64,000 nucleotides of DNA from Eubacterium ruminantium (GCF_900167085.1 NZ_FUXA01000009.1:62001-126000); one strand, 5' to 3'. Shown: positions 26,860 through 35,545, counted from the stretch's first letter. A program made the numbers and translations. Notes: generated by a model from the letters alone, not told the origin.

Positions 26860-28530
26860 TCAGTTCAGTTTCTTCATATTTTCAATTATTATCCTCGGTC
26901 CGATGAAACACATTCTGATCGTAACTCCCACAAGGATAACGAACATTGCTATTGCAAAAAGACGATTCGGAAGAAGCAGAACTTCATACATTAAAAGTCC
27001 GATCAGCGCTACTCCTATTGCTATTACCATCATTATCGCCATATTGAAGAATACATTGAGATTGCCTCGCAAGGCGCTATACTCATCGCTCCAGTCCTTG
27101 TAAGGTGCCGAGCTGTCGAGACTCATTCCCACAAAGATCGAGATCACATGAGCAAATAACATAAGAAGCGCATAGTAAATCCCTGCCATTACCCCTGCAT
27201 GCAGGTAGTAACAAATAATTATATCTGTGATCAAAAGCATCGGATATGTAAATATAAAACATACAAATGCCTTTGCATAAAGCTGGGTTTTAAATGGCAC
27301 CGGAATATATTTGATAAGTTCTAGGTGCTGCCCCTCTCTCGTAAATGCAGTTGAAGCAAGAGAATTAAGAGCTGTCGCGATAAATCCCAGAGAGATCATA
27401 ACGATGATCATGATCATTTCAGCACGTTCTTTACCCAGGACATACATCTTAATAAAAGATTTCATACTTCCCTTGTCACCGGTAAAATGAAAAAGCATCC
27501 ATGCGCCTATTGGCCAAAGAATATTGATGAATGCACAGTTTCCCGAAAATGCTTTGGTACGAAGTATCACTCTTAATTCTTTGAAAAGGCTTGCTTTAAA
27601 CTGGGAAGAACTTGTTATATCCTTCTCCTTAATATCAGCCTTCTTAGAAGATCCCAGCGAAGCTGCTGTGTAAAGACCTTTTTGATAAATCTTCCTTCCC
27701 AAAAAATAAAGAATTATCATAAGACCTGCATTTCCGATTATATACAGAAGCAGGAAAATGATACTTCCTTCGCCTACAGCTTTAGAAAGCCAAGGCACAG
27801 GGAAGAAAATAATATTTAACGTTTTCAGGAAAAGATTATCGCCGCTTCCAAGAGAATTAACGTAATTCTCCATATTTATTTCGCCGATTCCTCTTAATGA
27901 GTAAACAAATATAGCCGCAAATATCAAGAGGAAAAGCGTAGACATTCTGTAAAATACTTTAGTACTTTTAACTTTACTGAGCCCAGCCATAAGTATCAGA
28001 CTGAATATAGCGCAGTAGATCATAGGAATCAGCGGAATCAACGCAACTCCCAACAGAGATGAAATGATCGACACCGGATTCAGTGCCTTCCATACGCCGA
28101 CATTTTTAATTATCGCTATGAAATAACCTACGAATACAGCAATCAGTATCATAAATTCCATGATACTTTCTGCCACATATGCATATATAAATCTTGACAT
28201 CATAAGATGATGGCTCGGAATCGGAAGTGTAACAAAATGTTCCCTGTCAGACGAAAAGAATAATACACTGAAGATAACCAGAATTCCAAATATCATTGAG
28301 AACGCCGAAAGAATCTGCATTTCAAAAAGCATTCCTCCTCCCGGACTATCTGCTTCGATAAGTGCTCCTGTCATAACATAACTAATAAATCCCACAACAA
28401 GAGTACAAGGAATCATAATTCCCAATACCGCTATCGTAGCAAGTACTTTATATGCCGTCCTCTCCGGCATTCGCATTTCTGAATTTTTTTGAAAAATCTT
28501 GATAAGTGAACCGACACTTCTGCTTTTCAT
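26860..28530 (-). CDS. ABC-2 type exporter permease
   Basis: About 556 residues with some twelve hydrophobic segments and no soluble domain. It is the membrane partner of the ATPase encoded 67 bp upstream. A large cytoplasmic loop in mid-protein (SLGSSKKADIKEKDITSSSQ, then FKASLFKELRVILRTKAFSG) resembles the two-repeat permeases of YhgE/ABC-2 exporters. An earlier in-frame ATG exists at 28557, but AGAGGGTG before the ATG at 28530 is the better site. Substrate unknown. Confidence 0.78.
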   Translation of the reverse strand: MKSRSVGSLIKIFQKNSEMRMPERTAYKVLATIAVLGIMIPCTLVVGFISYVMTGALIEADSPGGGMLFEMQILSAFSMIFGILVIFSVLFFSSDREHFVTLPIPSHHLMMSRFIYAYVAESIMEFMILIAVFVGYFIAIIKNVGVWKALNPVSIISSLLGVALIPLIPMIYCAIFSLILMAGLSKVKSTKVFYRMSTLFLLIFAAIFVYSLRGIGEINMENYVNSLGSGDNLFLKTLNIIFFPVPWLSKAVGEGSIIFLLLYIIGNAGLMIILYFLGRKIYQKGLYTAASLGSSKKADIKEKDITSSSQFKASLFKELRVILRTKAFSGNCAFINILWPIGAWMLFHFTGDKGSMKSFIKMYVLGKERAEMIMIIVMISLGFIATALNSLASTAFTREGQHLELIKYIPVPFKTQLYAKAFVCFIFTYPMLLITDIIICYYLHAGVMAGIYYALLMLFAHVISIFVGMSLDSSAPYKDWSDEYSALRGNLNVFFNMAIMMVIAIGVALIGLLMYEVLLLPNRLFAIAMFVILVGVTIRMCFIGPRIIIENMKKLN

Positions 28531-28597
28531 AACCCACACCCTCTCACAAATAACCAAATATCTAACCCATGATCAGGTCAAAATATATTACTGTTTG

Positions 28598-29317
28598 TTA
28601 CGAATTTACCATCTCAATAAATATTGCCTCAAGGTCCTTACCCGGATGATCCTTAGCAAGTTCCTCAACAGTACCCTGATATAAAGAATGGCCATGATTG
28701 ATTATTATAATTCTGTCGCAAAGCTTCTCAGCAACTTCAAGTACATGTGTTGAGAAGAGCACTGCATTTCCCTTCTCCGCATGTTCCTTCATCATCTGCT
28801 TAAGAACAAATGCGGCAGTAGGATCAAGTCCTGTCATCGGTTCATCAAGTATCCATGCCGGAGGATTATGCACGAGGGCAGCTATGACCATAGTCTTCTG
28901 TCTCATACCATGAGAATATTCCTTCATAGGACGACCAAGTGATTCGGCAATATCGAAACGATTGGCCATATTCATGATCCTTTCTTCTCTCTTCTCCAGT
29001 GGAACATTATAAATATTCGCAATATAATTGATATACTCGATACCGCTAAGCTGAAGAAGCATATCCGGGTTATCAGCCACATATGCAAAGCTTTCCTTGG
29101 CTTTGATCGGTTCTTTAACAATATCAAAACCATTTATGACAGCACTTCCTTCAGTCGGTTTAAGTATACCTGTCAACATTTTTATGGCCGTTGTCTTACC
29201 CGCTCCATTTGGCCCTGCAAAGCCAACTATCTCTCCCGGTTTAATCTCAAAGGAAAGATTATCAACAGCCTTAAAATCCTTACCATAGATCATTGAAATG
29301 TTTTCTGCTTTTATCAT
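28598..29317 (-). CDS. ABC transporter ATP-binding protein
   Basis: A 239-residue ATPase of the drug/lantibiotic exporter (CcmA-like) class: Walker A GPNGAGKTT, Q-loop SFAYVADNPDML, signature YSHGMRQKTM, Walker B AWILDEPMTGLDP and H-loop FSTHVLEVAEKLCD. It powers the permease encoded immediately downstream. The ribosome binding site is weak (AGAGTGA). An extended -10 promoter lies 60 bp upstream. Confidence 0.9.
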   Translation of the reverse strand: MIKAENISMIYGKDFKAVDNLSFEIKPGEIVGFAGPNGAGKTTAIKMLTGILKPTEGSAVINGFDIVKEPIKAKESFAYVADNPDMLLQLSGIEYINYIANIYNVPLEKREERIMNMANRFDIAESLGRPMKEYSHGMRQKTMVIAALVHNPPAWILDEPMTGLDPTAAFVLKQMMKEHAEKGNAVLFSTHVLEVAEKLCDRIIIINHGHSLYQGTVEELAKDHPGKDLEAIFIEMVNS

Positions 29318-29377
29318 ATTTTCACTCTGTACTTTCTTTATATAATCCCCATAAAACTACTGACTTCTCTGTAAAAT

Positions 29378-29386
29378 ATTATATCA
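29378..29386 (-). promoter_or_regulatory. Extended -10 promoter of the ABC exporter operon
   Basis: TGATATAAT on the minus strand, the same extended -10 as upstream of the first gene of the window. No good -35 was found. Start site predicted about 54 nt before the ATG. Confidence 0.5.
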
Positions 29387-29422
29387 TAAGCATACTTTTG
29401 ATACTATAGTGAAATATTCGAT

Positions 29423-29479
29423 AAAAAAACTGCCACAGCTTATTAATAATGATTATTCACCATTAATTAGCTGTGACAG
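29423..29479 (-). terminator. Intrinsic terminator of the InlB-repeat protein gene
   Basis: Arms at 29430-29447 and 29462-29479 pair at 16 of 18 positions. Read leftward they are followed by TTTTTTT. Confidence 0.82.
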
Positions 29480-29525
29480 CATATAAAAACGTATTATCGT
29501 TCTATATTATTTTTGATCAATATCC

Positions 29526-31007
29526 CTATTTGCCGGAATATCTTTTCTTCTTAAGAAATGAAACAACAACTACGCCGGCCAATCCAATAAACATACAAAG
29601 TGTAGCAAGAAAAATCTCAGTGTCATCTCCTGTCTTTACGCTTTCATCCACATTTGTATTATCTGTTTCGTCCTCACTGACTGTTTTTTCATCTCCGCCT
29701 TTTACCTCAGCATCCGGCACAGTTCCTTCTGTATCATCTATAGAATCTGTCTTTTCAGTATCAGTATCTTCCTCAGGTTCAAGTATATTTATCGCAGACT
29801 CAGCATATCCATCAGTAAAGTTTGCCTTAAACTTATGCTCTCCGATTTCTTTCTCATCAAGGAAATCTGCACTAAAAGTTACTTTTGTTGAACCGGATGT
29901 AACAGAATAATCAGAAGGATCCAGCTTTTCTCCATCCCATTCAACTGAAATCAAATTCTCCATATCAGCATCAAGAATATGGAAAGTTCTCTCTTCATCA
30001 CTTCCTATTGTATAATCGTCCGGAGATTCAACCTCATAATTTATTGTCTTAAAGTATGCATAAAAATTCTTATCCCCGGTTGAACCTTCTGATATGACGG
30101 TTACAGCATTTCCTTCAAAATTTTCATCTTCATACCATCCCATAAATCTTGAAGCATCTTTTGAAACATTATCTGTATTCGGAAGTATCACTTCATCATT
30201 TTCTGTATAGCTTTCGACAGGCACATATCCCTGAACAAATTCACCACCATTAAGATTATATGTTATTTTATATTCTTCATAATCCAACTTAGCATATAAA
30301 TCTATACTTCCGTTTTTCTGATCATTTTTAGATATGGCTGTTACAGGATTTCCCTCAAAATCCGGATTATCATACCATCCCATGAATGTTGCATTCTCAG
30401 GAATTGTCATATCATACTGTTCCAATTCATCCTCTGAGACAACCGTCTTTTCTTCACCCGCAATATAATATCCATCTTTATAATCAGTGTTGCCTATATG
30501 ATAGACAATTCTATATGTATCGAGCGGAAAAATGGTTTCTTCGTATGCCTCATGATCCGATTTTTTAGTATACGTTTGTCCTTTTATAGTATAAGCTCTT
30601 ATCGTATCATCACTATCATATATATCACTATATCTTTCATCATCAGGAAATACAAATTCTTTTGATATTTTATCAAACACAGGAATGTATATCGTAGATT
30701 CAAATTCCCCGCTGACTACATCATCATCGGCATAACTAGTATACTCATATAACTTCACTCTTATACGGCTTTTAACAGAACCCTGATCCTCTCTATAACC
30801 ATCTATAGCAGAGAACGTATCATAACCTGCCCATACTGTTTGATTCATCAGATTCTTATCAATCACATCCCCTTGTTCTAATCCCGGATTCAACACATAA
30901 TCTTGGGCAAAAACCGGAATATGATTATAGAAAACCATTGTTAATGTCAAACATAACGTGAATATTGTTTTCTTCACTGATTTTGATCTCTTTTTCTTAA
31001 GCTTCAT
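29526..31007 (-). CDS. Secreted InlB B-repeat surface protein with C-terminal membrane anchor
   Basis: About 493 residues. A signal peptide (MKLKKKRSKSVKK, then a hydrophobic core ending FAQ-D) is followed by an N-terminal domain of unknown fold and at least two InlB/Listeria-Bacteroides repeats (ITYNLNGGEFVQGY ... FMGWYEDENFEGNAVTVIS). An X2-like immunoglobulin domain (LDPSDYSVTSGSTKVTFSADF) and an acidic Thr/Glu/Asp linker come next. The C-terminus, SVKTGDD plus a hydrophobic helix and KKKRYSGK, is a sorting-signal-like anchor without LPXTG. Likely a cell-surface adhesin or matrix protein. GGAGG 6 nt upstream selects the ATG at 31007 over 31022. Confidence 0.8.
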   Translation of the reverse strand: MKLKKKRSKSVKKTIFTLCLTLTMVFYNHIPVFAQDYVLNPGLEQGDVIDKNLMNQTVWAGYDTFSAIDGYREDQGSVKSRIRVKLYEYTSYADDDVVSGEFESTIYIPVFDKISKEFVFPDDERYSDIYDSDDTIRAYTIKGQTYTKKSDHEAYEETIFPLDTYRIVYHIGNTDYKDGYYIAGEEKTVVSEDELEQYDMTIPENATFMGWYDNPDFEGNPVTAISKNDQKNGSIDLYAKLDYEEYKITYNLNGGEFVQGYVPVESYTENDEVILPNTDNVSKDASRFMGWYEDENFEGNAVTVISEGSTGDKNFYAYFKTINYEVESPDDYTIGSDEERTFHILDADMENLISVEWDGEKLDPSDYSVTSGSTKVTFSADFLDEKEIGEHKFKANFTDGYAESAINILEPEEDTDTEKTDSIDDTEGTVPDAEVKGGDEKTVSEDETDNTNVDESVKTGDDTEIFLATLCMFIGLAGVVVVSFLKKKRYSGK

Positions 31008-31137
31008 TTTATTCCTCCACATATAAATAACATTTATAACAAACGATATACTAACACTATTAATTTATTATTTCTATACAAGTCTATGTCCAAAGTTATA
31101 AAATTATGACATTTTATAAAAACGAGCAGTAATTATT

Positions 31138-31167
31138 TTGTTATATAAAGCATTATATTGATATATT
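31138..31167 (+). promoter_or_regulatory. Promoter of the GH16 lipoprotein gene
   Basis: TTGTTA (31138-31143), 18-bp spacer, TATATT (31162-31167) with a TGa extension. Predicted start near 31174 leaves a 140-nt leader. Confidence 0.5.
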
Positions 31168-31213
31168 TTATCATGAAATGATTATAAAATTTAATTACAT
31201 TGGAGTCTGAGTG

Positions 31214-31298
31214 TCTTAGCGTACACGCTCACGTTCGTAGGAAATGTCTTTATCAGGTAGCCACCTATAAATATATTCTTTCGAACGTGACGCTAAGA
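31214..31298 (+). ncRNA. Structured, switch-like 5' leader of the GH16 gene
   Basis: A long-range stem is formed by TCTTAGCGT (31214-31222) with ACGCTAAGA (31290-31298) and CACGTTCG (31230-31237) with CGAACGTG (31282-31289). It has a 7-nt bulge on the 5' side and a 44-nt interior containing AGGTAGCCACCT. The bulge holds a second ACGCT, so AGCGT (31218-31222) can pair either locally (31225-31229) or with the distal strand. The distal strand ends 5 nt before AAAGGAGG, so pairing could affect translation. It matches no riboswitch class that I recognise. Confidence 0.6.
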
Positions 31299-31314
31299 AA
31301 TTAAAGGAGGTAAA

Positions 31315-32805
31315 ATGCGAAAAAAATCAAGAAAACTCGCAACCCTTTTCTTCGCTGCATTAATGGCAGGATCAGCCCTTGGCGGATGCGGTAAGAAAAG
31401 CAATAACAACAACGAAAACTCTTCAGCACCGGCTACATCTGATAAAACCGTGACCGAAAGCACCGAAACTTCCACTGTCACAGTTAACACACCCCCTTCT
31501 ACAGATGTAGCCGAGGAAGATGTTCCAGTACCTGCCGGCTATCACCTTGTCTGGCACGATGAATTCAACGGAACAGAACTGAATCCTGATGATTGGAATT
31601 ATGAGACACACGAAGCGGGCTGGGTCAATCATGAGCTTCAGGAATATGTTCCAAGTAAAGATTATGCTTATGTAAAAGACGGCGAGCTGGTTATCCAGCC
31701 TGTAAAAACCGTAGATGAGAACGGAAATACAGCATATTTTTCAGGAAGAGTAAATACACAGAATAAGCATGATTATAAGTACGGCAAGGTGGAAGCCAGG
31801 CTTAAGGTCCCTACAGGCAAAGGATTCCTTCCCGCTTTCTGGATGATGCCTCAGGATGAACAGTTCTATGGGCAGTGGCCAAGATGCGGCGAGATTGACA
31901 TTATGGAAGTTCTCGGCGATTCTACGAATACTCTTTACGGAACACTCCATTTCGGAGAGCCTCATAAACAGAGACAAGGAACATTCACCCTTACAGAAGG
32001 AAATTTTGCTGAAGAATATCATACATTTGCAATCGAATGGGAACCGGGCGAGATACGTTGGTACTGTGATGATGTACAGTACTTTGCAACAAACGACTGG
32101 TTCACAAAAGCAGGCGGCCAGATAAAAGGTAAGCCATATCCTGCACCTTTCAATCAGCCATTTCATGTTATTTTAAATGTTGCTGTAGGTGGCGATTGGC
32201 CGGGCAATCCTGATGATACTACTCCTTTCGATGAACGTGCATCAATGAAAGTTGATTATGTTCGTTTTTATCAGAAAGAAAGTTACGATGAAAATGTGGA
32301 GAAACCGGTTGATAAACTCGTTATGAGAGAGGCCGATGAAAACGGAAACTTTATCTATAACGGAGACTTTTCCGAAAACGAAGACCTGTCAGACGATGAA
32401 AATTGGAAATTCATTCTCCTTGCCGGCGGAGACGGAAAAGCAGAGATAAAGAATAATGAGATAATCATCTCCTCTAATTCAGAAGGAACAGAGGAATATT
32501 CAGTACAGCTCGTTCAGCCGCAAATGCCTATGGAAAAAGGCGCCAGATATAGATTATCATTTGAAGCATGTTCAGAAGAACCAAGACAAATGAAAATTGG
32601 TATATCAGCACCTGATGTGGATTGGATAAGATACTTTAAAGATACTACTGTAGAACTCACTGAAGAGTGGCAGGAATACTCATTTGAATTCAAGATGACC
32701 GAAGAAAGCGATGATAACGGTCGCGTGGAATTTAATATGGGTAAGCAGGGCTCAACAGCCACAATACATATCAAGAACGTTCGCCTCGAAAAGATCGAGG
32801 AATAA
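31315..32805 (+). CDS. GH16 beta-glucanase-type lipoprotein with C-terminal CBM
   Basis: A 496-residue surface lipoprotein: signal peptide with lipobox LGGC (Cys25), a low-complexity Asn/Ser/Thr linker, then a GH16 domain. The catalytic motif is GEIDIMEV (nucleophile and acid/base Glu of ExDxxE), preceded by HDEFNGTELNPDDWNYE, with the substrate-cleft motif AFWMMP. It probably cuts beta-1,3(1,4)-glucans such as laminarin or lichenan. The last ~150 residues (IYNGDFSENEDLSDDENWKF onward) look like a CBM4/9-type carbohydrate-binding module. AAAGGAGG lies directly upstream, after a structured leader. It has its own promoter and terminator. Confidence 0.92.
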   Translation: MRKKSRKLATLFFAALMAGSALGGCGKKSNNNNENSSAPATSDKTVTESTETSTVTVNTPPSTDVAEEDVPVPAGYHLVWHDEFNGTELNPDDWNYETHEAGWVNHELQEYVPSKDYAYVKDGELVIQPVKTVDENGNTAYFSGRVNTQNKHDYKYGKVEARLKVPTGKGFLPAFWMMPQDEQFYGQWPRCGEIDIMEVLGDSTNTLYGTLHFGEPHKQRQGTFTLTEGNFAEEYHTFAIEWEPGEIRWYCDDVQYFATNDWFTKAGGQIKGKPYPAPFNQPFHVILNVAVGGDWPGNPDDTTPFDERASMKVDYVRFYQKESYDENVEKPVDKLVMREADENGNFIYNGDFSENEDLSDDENWKFILLAGGDGKAEIKNNEIIISSNSEGTEEYSVQLVQPQMPMEKGARYRLSFEACSEEPRQMKIGISAPDVDWIRYFKDTTVELTEEWQEYSFEFKMTEESDDNGRVEFNMGKQGSTATIHIKNVRLEKIEE

Positions 32806-32830
32806 TAAAAAATAACTCATAATTTCTACC

Positions 32831-32888
32831 TTCCGGCCTCCTGATTGTATGGCTCATTTAACCAGCAATCAGGAGGTTGGAATTTTTT
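32831..32888 (+). terminator. Intrinsic terminator of the GH16 gene
   Basis: CCTCCTGATTG and CAATCAGGAGG form an 11-bp stem, extended by TTCC/GGAA, and are followed by TTTTTT. Confidence 0.88.
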
Positions 32889-32930
32889 ATGCTTAGTTCG
32901 ACAGTGATATACGGATTTTTATCCTAAACT

Positions 32931-33746
32931 TTAATCTTCAAGCAAGTTTTTGAACACCTGCGTTATTTTTGATTCGCCTTTATGATTCCAGATAAACTTC
33001 ACATCACTTCCAACAGAAGGCTCTTTAGTTAAATCATCAGAAAGCTTCGCGGGGATCAGGAGTTCCCAATATCGAACCATGTATTTATCCCCATCTATAG
33101 CCTTTACTACACCAAGATGCTGCTCGAAAATCTGCATAAAGCCTTCCTGGACTTTAACCTTGCGATATACCGGAAATTCTTTGTTGATCTCCTCAAGGCG
33201 ATTTTCATCTTCAAGCTTTTCAAAGTCTGCACTCTCGATGAGCTTGCCTTTTACCTGCGAAAAATCATCACTTAAAGGAAGGCACATAAGGGCATCGAAA
33301 GTATTCCCCTGGGCATCCGTGATTCCGCATTCTGCGCCGCGCTTAAACCCAAATCTCGGATAGTAATTTGGCTCTCCCATAAGTGCTATGGCTTTTATTC
33401 CCGCTTCTTTTGCAAGCTTTATGGTCTCTCGCATAAGAGCACCACCTATATCATTTCCTTCCATAGTTGGTTCAACGGCAAGTGGTCCGAAAGTAGCTAT
33501 TTCATGTCTGGCATCTCCATCGACAATCCATGCCTTTGTATAATAAACTGCTCCGACTATTTTGCCGTCAACCTCAGCTATACGGCTTATCTCGGGAATA
33601 TAATCCTTTGATTCTCTGATAATGCGAATAAGAAAATGCTCGGTGCATCCGGGCCAGTACTTATTCCAAAAACTACGCATGGTCATTAGCTCTGTTTCTT
33701 TATAATCTGCAGAAGTCTCCTCCCTAATTATCAAATTATCTATCAT
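32931..33746 (-). CDS. GNAT family N-acetyltransferase
   Basis: About 271 residues. The N-terminal 150 residues are a GNAT fold: IAEVDGKIVGAVYYTKAWI, the acetyl-CoA loop EGNDIGGALMRETIKLAKEAG, and GEPNYYPRFGFKRG, the YhbS-like motif. The C-terminal ~120 residues form an extra domain I do not recognise. The acyl acceptor is unknown. The frame reaches 33788, but AAAGG 9 nt before the ATG at 33746 gives the start. A consensus promoter lies at 33846-33874. Confidence 0.83.
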   Translation of the reverse strand: MIDNLIIREETSADYKETELMTMRSFWNKYWPGCTEHFLIRIIRESKDYIPEISRIAEVDGKIVGAVYYTKAWIVDGDARHEIATFGPLAVEPTMEGNDIGGALMRETIKLAKEAGIKAIALMGEPNYYPRFGFKRGAECGITDAQGNTFDALMCLPLSDDFSQVKGKLIESADFEKLEDENRLEEINKEFPVYRKVKVQEGFMQIFEQHLGVVKAIDGDKYMVRYWELLIPAKLSDDLTKEPSVGSDVKFIWNHKGESKITQVFKNLLED

Positions 33747-33845
33747 TCTCAATACCTTTCCATGACCTGACTTTACCAATCCAGCCATTGTCGTTCTATG
33801 TTATTCAGAAATACTTAAATTTTTACTTTGTAGCAACTGTTTATA

Positions 33846-33874
33846 ATTATACCTATATCTACCATCCTGTTCAA
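33846..33874 (-). promoter_or_regulatory. Promoter of the GNAT gene
   Basis: On the minus strand TTGAAC (33869-33874), exact 17-bp spacer, TATAAT (33846-33851). Leader about 95 nt. Confidence 0.75.
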
Positions 33875-34027
33875 ACACTTTTGTTTTTGCCACCTGTTTG
33901 CTTAGTCCTCGTTTGTATCCTGTTCTAAGGCTTGAGAATTTTGCTGTCTACCTGCTGTTTACTCGCTGTTTACGATACAAAATTTTCTGCGTTTCACCAC
34001 AACTTAATACAATTATAGATAAAACAA

Positions 34028-34056
34028 AAACACCCCAGGCCAGATGTCCTGAGGTG
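34028..34056 (-). terminator. Second copy of the rpsI-type terminator
   Basis: Read leftward: CACCTCAGGAC, short loop, GGCCTGGGGTG, then TTTTTG. It is part of the left direct repeat and would stop transcription leaving the islet gene or its left array. Confidence 0.7.
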
Positions 34057-34094
34057 TAATAAGTCGTATATGCTTGTCCCAAAAAAGTAATACA
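34033..34094. repeat. Left copy of ~60-bp direct repeat (islet boundary)
   Basis: Contains a 28-nt core (34045-34072) identical to 35522-35549. The flanking bases are similar, including a CCCCAGG start and a GTAATAC block. The other copy is the sequence immediately 3' of rpsI, so this copy looks like a duplication of the rpsI downstream region. Confidence 0.85.
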
Positions 34095-34272
34095 AGTTGT
34101 TGTTTGCCTGTTGTGTACGGTAGAAAGCTCTGGACAACTGTATGCAACAGGTGGCAAATCTTCATAATCACTATAGGATTAACTATCCAATAATACTTAG
34201 GGTAATTATTTCTTTTGAAACACAGAAATAATAAACTATCCTAATAAAATAAAATACTACTCTCAAACAGAT

Positions 34273-34343
34273 ATTCGTCTTAATTCTCTACAAAGCGAAT
34301 ACACAAGCAGATTATGGCGAATTATTATGTCACAAAAGCGAAT
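34273..34343. repeat. Left array of four phased ATTCGC-type sites
   Basis: ATTCGT at 34273-34278 (forward), then GCGAAT at 34295-34300, 34317-34322 and 34338-34343. Spacings are 22, 22 and 21 bp, so all sites face about the same side of the helix. The array ends 7 bp before the stop codon of the islet gene and mirrors the array upstream of that gene. Confidence 0.8.
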
Positions 34344-34350
34344 TAATGTT

Positions 34351-35376
34351 TTATGCCGATGTTATATCGTCCATAACATGGACATACATTTTTGTTACAT
34401 CTTCATTCATATTTATTGGTATTAGCTGTATATCTGGATGTTCTCTTGAAAAGATAACAAAGATTTGATGGGCAAATCCTTGTCCCATCCATTGTATTCC
34501 ATCAAAATCTATTACTATCTCCCTAAACTTTTCTAAACGATTGCATACCCTCTTGGCTTGAGATCGGGAAACTGGAGATGTATCAAATATATTTTTCAAT
34601 GGTATTTTTGTCTTAATGAAACCACCATCTATATTAGCGTAAAGATCAAACACTTCTTGAGGATTTTTATGAGAAAAGTTTGATAAACTCATGAACACTC
34701 CGGTTCCTTTTATATTTTTCTCTGCCAAATTAATAATTCTACTATTTCCGTATTTATTATTCGTAAAAATCTTGCCACTAGATACAATAAAAAAATCATC
34801 CATCATTTTAGAACTAAAAAAAATACCTTCTCCAGAATGATTTTCCACATCTGTAGTCAGTTTTCCTTTAAACAATTCACAAATAGCTTCGTCTAATGTA
34901 CTAAATCCAAAGTGTTCTTTTATTTTCATAAAAATGCCGATCCCATCATCTAAAATGGTAACATGCGTATTAATGTAGTCTTGTTCCACCATTATTTTTA
35001 CACTTTCAGCCTGGGAATGATCCATTACATTATTAATCATTTCACTGAATGCATAACTCCAAATGGCTTCAACATTTTGCCCAAATTCTTTTACGAATTC
35101 AAATAAGCAATGCTCATAAGCGTAAGTATCCGTTTCCAATTCCCCTTTTGAGCGCTTAAGCTCATATTCATACTCTTTTTTTACTAATTCATATTTGCCT
35201 CGTTTTACACGTTTAATAATATTATTATCTACCAATTCATTTATATATGTATGTATTGTATTCTGGTTTACGCCAAAAGCCTCAGATACAGCCTTGGATA
35301 TTCTATCATCATTTTGCTCTATTTTTTCAAGCATATATATAATAATAGACTGCTTTTTTTCCTCATTAAATTTCAT
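34351..35376 (-). CDS. wHTH - HATPase - STAS-like (DUF4325) protein of the arrayed islet
   Basis: A 341-residue protein with three parts. Residues 1-65 are a winged helix (FGVNQNTIHTYINELVDNNI, KRVKRGKYEL). Residues ~85-235 are a GHKL-type ATPase with N-box SEMINNVMDHS (111-121), G1 DDGIGIF (143-149) and G2 SGEGIF (181-186). Residues ~260-341 are a DUF4325/STAS-like domain with VIDFDGIQWMGQGFAHQIF. There is no histidine-kinase dimerisation helix and no membrane segment. The ATPase-plus-STAS pairing recalls anti-sigma/anti-anti-sigma modules; a ligand- or ATP-gated transcription regulator is inferred. The ATG at 35376 follows AAGGAG; an in-frame TTG at 35394 lies before that site. Flanked by mirrored site arrays and direct repeats, suggesting acquisition. 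Confidence 0.78.
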   Translation of the reverse strand: MKFNEEKKQSIIIYMLEKIEQNDDRISKAVSEAFGVNQNTIHTYINELVDNNIIKRVKRGKYELVKKEYEYELKRSKGELETDTYAYEHCLFEFVKEFGQNVEAIWSYAFSEMINNVMDHSQAESVKIMVEQDYINTHVTILDDGIGIFMKIKEHFGFSTLDEAICELFKGKLTTDVENHSGEGIFFSSKMMDDFFIVSSGKIFTNNKYGNSRIINLAEKNIKGTGVFMSLSNFSHKNPQEVFDLYANIDGGFIKTKIPLKNIFDTSPVSRSQAKRVCNRLEKFREIVIDFDGIQWMGQGFAHQIFVIFSREHPDIQLIPINMNEDVTKMYVHVMDDITSA

Positions 35377-35394
35377 AGCGGCTTCTCCTTTCAA

Positions 35395-35431
35395 TAATAA
35401 TACTATCCCTCTTTTCGTCTTATGTCAATTT
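35395..35431 (-). promoter_or_regulatory. Promoter of the islet gene, with a site inside the spacer
   Basis: On the minus strand TTGACA, 17-bp spacer, TAGTAT. The first array site (35413-35418) lies inside the spacer and the other three lie upstream of the -35, as expected for an autoregulated promoter. Confidence 0.75.
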
Positions 35432-35482
35432 TTATTCGCCTTAACCACATTTTTATTCGCTATATTTGGTTTTAAAACGAAT
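35413..35482. repeat. Right array of four phased ATTCGC-type sites
   Basis: TTTCGT at 35413-35418, ATTCGC at 35434-35439 and 35455-35460 (both within ATTTTTATTCGC), and ACGAAT at 35477-35482. Spacings 21, 21 and 22 bp. As at the left array, three inner sites share one orientation and the outermost is inverted. Confidence 0.85.
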
Positions 35483-35504
35483 AACTATAAAGTTTTTGGA
35501 AATA

Positions 35505-35545
35505 CAAAACCCCAGGACAATTGTCCTGAGGTGTAATAAGTCGTA
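35505..35545 (-). terminator. Terminator of rpsI
   Basis: Read leftward: CCTCAGGACAATTGTCCTGGGG, a near-perfect palindrome, then TTTTG. It ends the rplM-rpsI transcript and lies within the right direct repeat. Confidence 0.82.

Larger units (their letters stand above)
33886..34158. repeat. 13-bp inverted repeat bracketing the duplicated rpsI terminator
   Basis: TTTGCCACCTGTT (33886-33898) and AACAGGTGGCAAA (34146-34158) are perfect inverted copies, 247 bp apart, on either side of the left direct repeat. The gap 33747-34350 has no convincing gene: it holds the GNAT promoter, this repeat, a terminator copy and the left site array. Confidence 0.6.

Noticed and set aside
33948-34157. 69-codon leftward frame downstream of the HATPase gene
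   Set aside because: It crosses the duplicated terminator, has no ribosome binding site and no protein-like composition; its DNA is explained by the direct repeat.
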